From assembly GCA_020846375.1 (NCBI GenBank), contig JADLDZ010000198.1, forward strand, positions 1 through 6,498: a stretch of DNA of 6,498 nt, read 5' to 3'. Shown in pieces: positions 1-4,903 of the stretch. The first letter of the stretch is position 1; every line of letters starts with the position of its first letter. The DNA is from Nitrospirales bacterium (lineage in GTDB: Bacteria > Nitrospirota > Thermodesulfovibrionia > Thermodesulfovibrionales > Dissulfurispiraceae). A program made the translations under genes and the position numbers. The notes below the pieces were generated by a model. The model was not told the DNA's origin. It did not search any database and saw only the letters and a program-made list of their open reading frames with translations.

Positions 1-31
1 CGCGTGGCATAGTATCCATTTTCCGCCCTCA

Positions 32-138
32 GTCATTCCCGAAAGCGGAGCGGAACCTGTCTCCTATTGCCGGAGGGCGTGGGAATCCTTCCGGAAAAAC
101 GATTCCGGACCGATCCCGGACAAGCCGGGATGATGACA
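32..138. repeat. Possible degenerate REP/MITE-like element
   Basis: The left end reads GTCATTCCCG (32-41). The right end, reverse-complemented, reads TGTCATCATCCCGG (138-125), so the two ends form imperfect terminal inverted repeats. Inside lie further CCGG-based repeats: CCGGAGG at 71-77 against CCTTCCGG at 88-95, and a perfect 7-bp stem ATCCCGG/CCGGGAT (113-119 with 125-131, loop ACAAG). The phrases 'GTCATTCCCG' and 'CCGGACAAGCCGGxAT' resemble, from memory, dispersed intergenic palindromes common in proteobacterial-type genomes. No transposase is present. Without other copies from the genome this remains a structural call. Confidence 0.35.
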
Positions 139-323
139 CACAGCACTGCTTTCGAGACAATGACAACCTACATACTATATTACCTTAATTACCTTTGCTG
201 GGCGATCCTGCTTCGTAACCGTCCTCATTATCTGGATATTCACCTGTATGCCCGCTCCCTGGCAAGAGCACGTAAAAGCATGGCCATCCCGTTTTCCCCA
301 AAAGCAGTACGCATTTGCCGTCG

Positions 324-347
324 GGGATTCCGGGAAAGCCGGAACCC
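324..347. repeat. CCGG-type hairpin just upstream of the promoter
   Basis: TTCCGG (328-333) and CCGGAA (339-344) form a 6-bp stem around the loop GAAAG. GGG (324-326) and CCC (345-347) extend it by three pairs if A327 is bulged. The core resembles the hairpin at 113-131, which suggests both derive from one repeat family. It ends three bases before the TTGACA box. No T-tract follows on the + strand, so it is not an ordinary terminator. Confidence 0.4.
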
Positions 348-350
348 TCC

Positions 351-378
351 TTGACATTTCCCCTCCATGGGATAGGAT
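351..378 (+). promoter_or_regulatory. Sigma70-like promoter of the entericidin gene
   Basis: A perfect -35 box TTGACA (351-356) is followed after 16 bases by TAGGAT (373-378), which matches TATAAT at four of six positions. Transcription would start near 385 and give a leader of about 70 bases before the ATG at 453. The position directly upstream of a small gene with a strong ribosome site supports the call. The 16-base spacer and imperfect -10 box leave some doubt. Confidence 0.6.
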
Positions 379-440
379 GTAAATAGAAGGCGGGGAAAGG
401 AATAAGACATAATCTCCTGCATCACCAACTACCTTTTTGC

Positions 441-445
441 GGAGG
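441..445 (+). promoter_or_regulatory. Strong Shine-Dalgarno of the entericidin gene
   Basis: GGAGG is placed seven bases before the ATG at 453. It matches the anti-Shine-Dalgarno core perfectly and supports this small reading frame over the longer out-of-frame one starting at 437, whose start lies upstream of this site. Confidence 0.85.
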
Positions 446-452
446 GAAAAAG

Positions 453-587
453 ATGGTCAAGAAAATCGCATCATTCATCCTCGTCGTCTTTTCGATCGCC
501 ACGTTGACGAGCTGCCAGCATACGGCCCATGGAGTAGGGGAGGATATGGAAAAAGCAGGGGAGAAAATACAGAAGAAAACCGAATAG
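453..587 (+). CDS. Entericidin A/B family small lipoprotein
   Basis: A 44-residue lipoprotein precursor. Residues 1-20 form a short type II signal peptide: Lys3-Lys4, then a hydrophobic stretch from Ile5 to Leu18. The lipobox is Leu18-Thr-Ser-Cys21, so signal peptidase II would leave a 24-residue lipidated peptide. Gln at +2 predicts transport to the outer membrane. After the cysteine, 'HGVGEDMEKAGEKI' (26-39) matches the conserved entericidin core (GVGEDI...G..I), and the size fits the family (about 40-50 residues). In E. coli, EcnA and EcnB are an antidote/toxin lipoprotein pair involved in stationary-phase lysis. Most family members elsewhere are solitary and uncharacterised, and here only one copy is seen, so a toxin role should not be assumed. 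The gene has its own promoter and Shine-Dalgarno and converges on the zinc-ribbon gene. The family call is strong; the function is open. Confidence 0.9.
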   Translation: MVKKIASFILVVFSIATLTSCQHTAHGVGEDMEKAGEKIQKKTE

Positions 588-632
588 AAACGCGCCCGTT
601 TCCCTGCCCCTACGCTACAAAAGCGCGTTTTT
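588..632 (+). terminator. Probable terminator between the convergent genes
   Basis: AAACGCGC (588-595) starts immediately after the entericidin stop codon and pairs perfectly with GCGCGTTT (623-630). The run of T at 628-632 follows the GC part of the stem on the + strand. The loop is long (27 bases), which lowers confidence. The stop codon of the opposite-strand zinc-ribbon gene (615-617) lies in the loop. In that direction the stem is followed by a weaker TTTCTATT, so a bidirectional role is possible but weaker. Confidence 0.45.
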
Positions 633-2147
633 CAAGAGCGCCCTCCCGGTGAAGGGGTCCACCAGGTCGGGGCCTTTTATCGAAAAGGGGAACCACACCA
701 GCTCGGCGGCGGAAAAAGAGATCTCCTCCTTCTCTTCCACGACGCCGGCGCGTTGTTTCATCTTCATGCCTTCGCGGACAAAGAGCGCCAAGAGCGCGGC
801 GTCCTCCTGGTCATAGTAGCAGCCGTAGGAAATATCAGAGCGGACCGCGGAGTCCGTGTTCTCCGAGACGGAATACTCCGGCTGCGTGCGGGTGAGAGCA
901 GTAGCGATATCGGACAGGGTCTTCAGCCTGCGGTACCGGAAAGCGGGGAGAAAGAAACGTCGCGGCCCGTCACCCCGTTCCGTATGGAGCACCCAGAAGG
1001 GAAGGTAGGGAACAGCCTCTCCCTCTCTGGCGGAGGCCCGTACTACGGCAAAACGGTACGGGACTTCCCTGAGGTCGCCCCCGTAGATCTGCCACGCCCG
1101 CACGCAGAAGGCACAGACAAAAACAACGTCATCCGGCTTTACGGGGAGATCCCCTCCGCAGTTCGGACAGACGAGGGCGCGGAAACCGGCTCTACGGTGC
1201 TGCGCCTCTGCCGTGGTGCGGTCGAGGACTTCATAGAGGGAGAGGGGGAGATCGGACGTTACCACCGCGCGGGCCACGGCGTCCACGAGGGACAGAGACC
1301 TCTTACCCCCATACTCCAGCTCGACAACCCAGAAGGGGAAGTAGACGAGGGAGAGGATCCTCCCGATTACGGCACGATAGAGGAGACTCTCCGGCAGTTC
1401 CGCCTTCATGCCCCGGGCCAGGGCCGCTTCGATGCTTACATCGGCGGCGACAATCCTTCCTTGTACCGAAAGCGTCTCTTCATGGAAAAGCCGGAGCGCC
1501 AGGGCTGAGGTGCGCACGCCGAGGGAGTAGATCCCCCCGCCGCTCAGGGAGCAGGCGAGGAAGTTTTTCTCCAGGTACCGTTCGGCAAGCTGCGCCTCCC
1601 CTGAAAAGAGATTCCCCGGCGAATCTCCCCTCGCCCGGAGGACGGACTCTATCTCCTTCAGCATTCCGGCGGAGGGAGCACCCGGAAGAGCCGTCCCGGA
1701 GGAAGCGCTCTCGCCGAAAAACATATCCAGCAGTCCACCGGCAAGGGGAAGCAGCAAGGAACGGTGCCGGACATCCATGCCGACAGCATCCGCGTGCGCG
1801 GAATTGCGGGCAAGAGCCGGGGGCGTGCTATCCTCTGTCCCAGGGTCCTCCGTCGCCCGCTCCCACCGGAGATCGTGCCCGGACAGACGGTAGTACGGGA
1901 TGAAGTAGAGCCGCACCCCGGTGATGCGGCATTCGCCCGCTCTCCCGCTTTTTCGGGCCGTGAGCACCGAGGCCGCCGCAAGGTGCCCGTCGGCCTTCGG
2001 CTCCACATAGTAGCTCAGTACCTGCTTCCTCCCGGTGACCAGGAGGTTCGAGCCGCAGTACCGGCACTGCACCGCATTGGAGCCCTCCTTGAAATCGAGA
2101 AGCCCTCCGCAGGAGGGGCACTCGGTGGATACGTCGAGGCGGTTCAC
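615..2147 (-). CDS. Duplicated zinc-ribbon protein, partner of the SPFH protein
   Basis: A 510-residue protein of unknown function. I start it at GTG 2147-2145: GGTGGAG (2162-2156) ends eight bases before it, and the longer open frame (to 2378) would overlap the SPFH gene with an Arg/Pro/Leu-rich shadow peptide. It has two zinc ribbons, C10-x2-C13...C28-x2-C31 and C327-x2-C330...C345-x2-C348. Each is followed by two aromatic-proline motifs: YFIPYY (81-86) and VYFPFW (268-273) in the first half, PYLPFW (380-385) and VWFPFS (484-489) in the second. This looks like an internal duplication with a longer first half (residues 1-326 and 327-510). I see no signal peptide or clear membrane helix, so it is probably cytoplasmic or peripheral. 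It lies five bases after the SPFH gene, which implies translational coupling and a shared role. The arrangement recalls B. subtilis YdjG beside YdjI, but I cannot show homology beyond the zinc ribbon. Confidence 0.85.
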   Translation of the reverse strand: MNRLDVSTECPSCGGLLDFKEGSNAVQCRYCGSNLLVTGRKQVLSYYVEPKADGHLAAASVLTARKSGRAGECRITGVRLYFIPYYRLSGHDLRWERATEDPGTEDSTPPALARNSAHADAVGMDVRHRSLLLPLAGGLLDMFFGESASSGTALPGAPSAGMLKEIESVLRARGDSPGNLFSGEAQLAERYLEKNFLACSLSGGGIYSLGVRTSALALRLFHEETLSVQGRIVAADVSIEAALARGMKAELPESLLYRAVIGRILSLVYFPFWVVELEYGGKRSLSLVDAVARAVVTSDLPLSLYEVLDRTTAEAQHRRAGFRALVCPNCGGDLPVKPDDVVFVCAFCVRAWQIYGGDLREVPYRFAVVRASAREGEAVPYLPFWVLHTERGDGPRRFFLPAFRYRRLKTLSDIATALTRTQPEYSVSENTDSAVRSDISYGCYYDQEDAALLALFVREGMKMKQRAGVVEEKEEISFSAAELVWFPFSIKGPDLVDPFTGRALLKNALL

Positions 2148-2152
2148 CTTTT

Positions 2153-3277
2153 CTACTCCACCTTCTCTCCGCAGTTGAAACAGAATTTCGTCCCGGGCGG
2201 CAGCTTGGTCCGACAGTGTTTGCATCTGAACTCGGTCGTGAGGTCCAGACCGCAGGAAGGGCAGAAGTTGGCATCTGCAGTGAGGTCTCCGGCGCAGCGG
2301 GGGCACTTTCTGATGACCACCATCTGGTGGCCGCAATGGGAGCAGAAGCGGCTGTCTACGGTCACTTCGCCATGGCACTTGGGGCAGTTCACCGCTCCAC
2401 GGGGAAGATTTTTCTCGAGGTCGAGGGACCTGTAGAGCATGCCCGGCAGCATCATCCCCAGGCCCGCTCCGAGGCCGAGCCCCATGCCGGAGGCGGCCTC
2501 TCCCGCGCCGACGCCCCCCTCGTGCTGCACCGCGTCGCCCAGGGCCTGCACCGCCTTGAATTTGACGAACCTGTCCAGGTCCCCCACCGCTTCCATGCCG
2601 GCGCGCTCGTCGATCATCTTCTGCACCTCCTCAGGGGGGGTGATGCGGCTGATATAGAGGTCGCCCAGTCTCATGCCGTACTTCCCGAAGTCCTCGATCA
2701 GGCGGGCCTTTACCACCGCCCCCATCTCATCGTACTGTTTCGGGAGGTCGAAAAGGCTCTCCACCGATTCACCCAGGTAGTCATAGAAGCGCGAGACGAT
2801 AATCTCCCTGAGAAAATCCTCCACCTCTTCCGTCCTGAAGGAGCCCTGGGTCCCCGCGAGCGAGTTGATGAAGAGAAGGGGCTGGGTCACCTGCATGGTG
2901 AAGGTGCCGAAGGCCCGGAGCCGAACGATGCCCAGGGTCCTGTCCCTGAAGGCCACGGGCTCTTTTGTCCCCCAGCGCATCATGGTGAAGACCTTCTGGT
3001 TGACGAAGCAAACCTCGGCCCGGAAGGGGCTGGTAAAGCCCCACGGCAGCGCCAGGAGCCTGGTCAGGATGGGGAGGTTATAGGTGGTGAGGGTATGACG
3101 CCCCGGACCGAACACATCGAGACCCTTGCCGTCCCGGAAGAAAACCGCCGCCTGGTGGGGACGTACGATCAACTGCGCGCCGAATTTGATCTCGCCGGAA
3201 CCCTCATCGGGAAAGCGGTGGACGATCTTCCTGCCGGTTTCATCAAGCCATTCGATGACTTCCAGAAATTGGGACAT
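2153..3277 (-). CDS. SPFH/stomatin-like protein with three C-terminal zinc ribbons
   Basis: A 374-residue protein of the COG4260 type (YdjI-like, also annotated 'virion core protein' or 'membrane protease subunit, stomatin/prohibitin'). The N-terminus 'FLEVIEW' (4-10) and 'IKFGAQLIVRPHQAAVFFRDG' region (30-50) are typical of this family. The SPFH/Band 7 fold covers roughly 30-230 and is followed by a Gly/Met-rich hydrophobic hinge (264-282). Three zinc ribbons close the protein: C298-x2-C301...C312-x2-C315, C325-x2-C328...C339-x2-C342, and C352-x2-C355...C366-x2-C369. There is no N-terminal membrane anchor, which is usual for the group. SPFH proteins oligomerise on membranes, and B. subtilis YdjI recruits PspA to the membrane. 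A membrane-associated scaffold is therefore likely, but PspA is absent here. The start ATG has AGGAG (3288-3284) six bases upstream. The gene lies 39 bases after the cyclase and 5 bases before its zinc-ribbon partner. Confidence 0.93.
   Translation of the reverse strand: MSQFLEVIEWLDETGRKIVHRFPDEGSGEIKFGAQLIVRPHQAAVFFRDGKGLDVFGPGRHTLTTYNLPILTRLLALPWGFTSPFRAEVCFVNQKVFTMMRWGTKEPVAFRDRTLGIVRLRAFGTFTMQVTQPLLFINSLAGTQGSFRTEEVEDFLREIIVSRFYDYLGESVESLFDLPKQYDEMGAVVKARLIEDFGKYGMRLGDLYISRITPPEEVQKMIDERAGMEAVGDLDRFVKFKAVQALGDAVQHEGGVGAGEAASGMGLGLGAGLGMMLPGMLYRSLDLEKNLPRGAVNCPKCHGEVTVDSRFCSHCGHQMVVIRKCPRCAGDLTADANFCPSCGLDLTTEFRCKHCRTKLPPGTKFCFNCGEKVE
2156..2162 (-). promoter_or_regulatory. Shine-Dalgarno inside the SPFH gene setting the GTG start
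   Basis: On the minus strand GGTGGAG is read through the last codons of the SPFH gene (Lys-Val-Glu), just before its TAG. It stands eight bases before GTG 2147-2145. This decides the start of the zinc-ribbon gene and indicates coupling: ribosomes finishing the SPFH frame stop on top of the next initiation site. Confidence 0.75.
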
Positions 3278-3293
3278 TTCTTTCTCCTGTACT

Positions 3294-3319
3294 TAGGGTG
3301 TGTTTGCAAACACACCCTA
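3294..3319. repeat. Perfect 26-bp palindrome at the cyclase/SPFH junction
   Basis: The arm TAGGGTGTGTTTG (3294-3306) is exactly complementary to the arm CAAACACACCCTA (3307-3319), with no spacer. It covers the TAG stop of the diguanylate cyclase (3319-3317) and most of the gap to the SPFH gene. Its left edge is five bases from the SPFH Shine-Dalgarno (3288-3284). In the minus-strand RNA it would fold into a hairpin of about 11 pairs with a 4-base loop. No U-tract follows (CTAAGTACAGG does not qualify), so it is a poor intrinsic terminator. A dimeric repressor operator, an mRNA stability or processing hairpin, or a translation-modulating structure all fit. Confidence 0.85.
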
Positions 3320-4768
3320 GAGCGCTACCACGCAATTCTTCCCTTTCGACTTCGCCCTGTAGAGGGCGGAATCGGCAGCCTTCAGCAGATCGACGGTAGT
3401 GCGCATTGTTCCGGCAAGGGAGGCCACCCCTATGCTCACAGTAACAAAGAGGGAGGAGGGCAGGGCCGTGAATGTGCAGGTACCGATCTGTTCCCGCAGC
3501 CTCTCCGCCATGATAACCGCGTCCTGGCAGGAAGTGTGGGACATTACGATAATGAACTCCTCGCCGCCGAACCGCCCGGCAACATCCGATTTCCTCCTTT
3601 TACTCTCCAGGATGCCGGAAAGTTGCATGAGCACCTCGTCCCCGGCAGGATGCCCGAAAGTATCGTTGATCCGCTTGAAATCGTCGATGTCGATGAGCAT
3701 GAGGGACAGGGTGCGCTCATACCTCCTGCTTTCATAGAACTCCTCTTCCAGCTTGTCCAGAATATACCGCCTGTTATGCAGACCGGTGAGGGGATCGGTG
3801 ATGGAAAGGAGGCGGAGCTGCTCCTGGTAGTCCCTCTCCGCCGTCATATCGATGAAATCGAGGATCTCCCCGATGAGCACTCCCCCCTCGCCGATCACGT
3901 TCCTCCGGTACACGTAGAGGAACCTCCCGTTGTAGTCCAGCTCCAGCGGCTCGCTATAGAACTTCTCGTAGGCCATGCGGTACACCGGACACCGGAGCAT
4001 GCTGTGGAGCCTGTCGCTCCCCTCCTCTCCGTTGCACCGGGAGCAGGGTACGCCGGAGACCCAGCAGATGCGGTCCCGCCTGCCGTAGAGGGGGCAGTCC
4101 CGGTCCCCGCACGCCCTGATCTCCCAACATGCCCCCAGTTCGACAGGCTTCAGAAACAGCCTCCGTACCGGATGGTCGGCGGGGAGCCCGCAGATGTCCT
4201 CTCCTACCGGAGCAACCCCCTCGCCCAGGAGCGCATCCAATGTCCGGTTGGTCTTCTCGATGATCCCCCGCGTATTGATGAATACGATACCATTCACCAC
4301 GCTCTGGAGAGTGGCTTCGGAAATGACCCTTTCGCGGGCGAGCCTCTCCTCCGCCTCTCTTCTTTCTTCTTTCAGCCGCCTTTCCCCGAGAGCCCGCCTC
4401 ACACAATGGGGCACTTGCCCCGCAAAGGACATATCGGGCGTCTCCCTGATGACATCGAAGGCGCCCTCTCTCAGAAAAGGAGAGACATCCCCTTCATCAA
4501 GGGGAACGATGATGATGATGACGGGGACCTCCTTTCCCGTTTCCTTCAGATGCTGCAGGATGCGGTGGCCGTCGGCTCCGGGAGGGCGGTGCATGACAAG
4601 GAGTACGTCATAGCGCCCGGACAAGAGCGGCTCCAGGGCGCCCTCGCCGGCACCGGAAAGGTCCGCTTCGAAGCCTTCTCCGGCAAGGCGCTCCTGCAGA
4701 GAAACCATCCGGCTTTCATCCCTGGTTTTGTCCGCCCGGACTATGAGGATTCTCTCTTTTTTCGCCAT
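3317..4768 (-). CDS. Diguanylate cyclase: pseudo-receiver, PAS with two-CW insert, GGDEF
   Basis: A 483-residue protein that should make cyclic di-GMP from two GTP in the cytoplasm. Residues 1-130 have a response-regulator receiver layout (ILIV at 7-10, YDVLLV at 53-58, PPGADG at 62-67), but Met59 occupies the usual phospho-acceptor aspartate position and the acidic pair is eroded to 'VRAD'. A helical linker follows (130-150). A PAS-like domain (about 151-315) is interrupted by a Cys-rich stretch: C214W, C220, C225P, C235W, C242, C245 and C260P. This resembles the 'two-CW' domain. The GGDEF domain (about 318-483) looks active: D360 and D377, N368, GGEEF at 401-405, and the inhibitory I-site R392-x2-D395 exactly five residues upstream. 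TAG AGC AGC precedes the ATG in frame, so no start lies further upstream. The Shine-Dalgarno is weak. It may be co-transcribed with the SPFH gene. Confidence 0.95.
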   Translation of the reverse strand: MAKKERILIVRADKTRDESRMVSLQERLAGEGFEADLSGAGEGALEPLLSGRYDVLLVMHRPPGADGHRILQHLKETGKEVPVIIIIVPLDEGDVSPFLREGAFDVIRETPDMSFAGQVPHCVRRALGERRLKEERREAEERLARERVISEATLQSVVNGIVFINTRGIIEKTNRTLDALLGEGVAPVGEDICGLPADHPVRRLFLKPVELGACWEIRACGDRDCPLYGRRDRICWVSGVPCSRCNGEEGSDRLHSMLRCPVYRMAYEKFYSEPLELDYNGRFLYVYRRNVIGEGGVLIGEILDFIDMTAERDYQEQLRLLSITDPLTGLHNRRYILDKLEEEFYESRRYERTLSLMLIDIDDFKRINDTFGHPAGDEVLMQLSGILESKRRKSDVAGRFGGEEFIIVMSHTSCQDAVIMAERLREQIGTCTFTALPSSLFVTVSIGVASLAGTMRTTVDLLKAADSALYRAKSKGKNCVVAL

Positions 4769-4840
4769 GCTGCTCTACTTTACCACAAACGGGAATGCAA
4801 CAGAAGACAGGCTGCGGGGAGAAGAAAATGCGGTCACGGT
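4769..4840. other. Cyclase upstream region, no clear promoter
   Basis: These 72 bases separate the acs terminator from the cyclase ATG. On the minus strand TAAAGT (near 4777-4782) could act as a -10 box, but no matching -35 box stands at the right distance and no convincing sigma54 GG/GC pair is present. Because acs is closed by a strong terminator, the cyclase promoter must lie here or depend on an activator, unless the terminator leaks. Confidence 0.4.
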
Positions 4841-4874
4841 AAAAAAACAGGGGCGGAGGAGAAACCCCCGCCCC
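4841..4874 (-). terminator. Rho-independent terminator of acs
   Basis: In minus-strand RNA, GGGGCGG (4874-4868) pairs with CCGCCCC (4856-4850) around an 11-base loop. The stem is followed by UGUUUUUUU (4849-4841). A seven-pair, almost all G-C stem with a seven-U run is a textbook intrinsic terminator. It begins about 30 bases after the acs stop codon and separates acs from the cyclase operon. Confidence 0.92.
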
Positions 4875-4903
4875 AGCCCGGTACTCCCTGCTTTTCCGTC
4901 CCG

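Larger units (their letters stand above)
1..352. other. Leading intergenic region, no convincing gene
   Basis: I find no credible protein-coding gene here. An open frame at 67-354 (+) encodes an unpatterned Arg/Pro-rich peptide with no recognisable motif, and the opposite-strand frames across 175-428 are no better. The region is more AT-rich than the rest of the window around 160-200 and contains several short inverted repeats built on CCGG, listed separately. It ends at the -35 box of the entericidin promoter. Any gene to the left must end before position 1. Confidence 0.6.

Noticed and set aside
67..354. 95-codon open frame on the + strand
   Set aside because: It runs through inverted repeats, has no motif and no good Shine-Dalgarno, and has Arg/Pro/Ser-rich composition typical of untranslated GC-rich DNA.
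437..652. 71-codon + strand frame overlapping the entericidin gene
   Set aside because: It is out of frame with the entericidin gene, its start lies upstream of the GGAGG site, and its product has no family features.
753..1508. 251-codon + strand frame (and another at 1764-2435)
   Set aside because: Both lie antisense to the well-supported zinc-ribbon and SPFH genes, have no recognisable domain, and are expected in GC-rich DNA.
2148..2378. N-terminal extension of the zinc-ribbon gene into the SPFH gene (587-residue version)
   Set aside because: The extra 77 residues are an Arg/Pro/Leu-rich shadow of the SPFH cysteine codons. A Shine-Dalgarno-supported GTG at 2147 gives a natural start just before the first zinc ribbon.
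3294..3319. Palindrome as a rho-independent terminator of the cyclase gene
   Set aside because: The stem has only moderate GC content and is not followed by a U-tract. The next bases lead straight into the SPFH Shine-Dalgarno.
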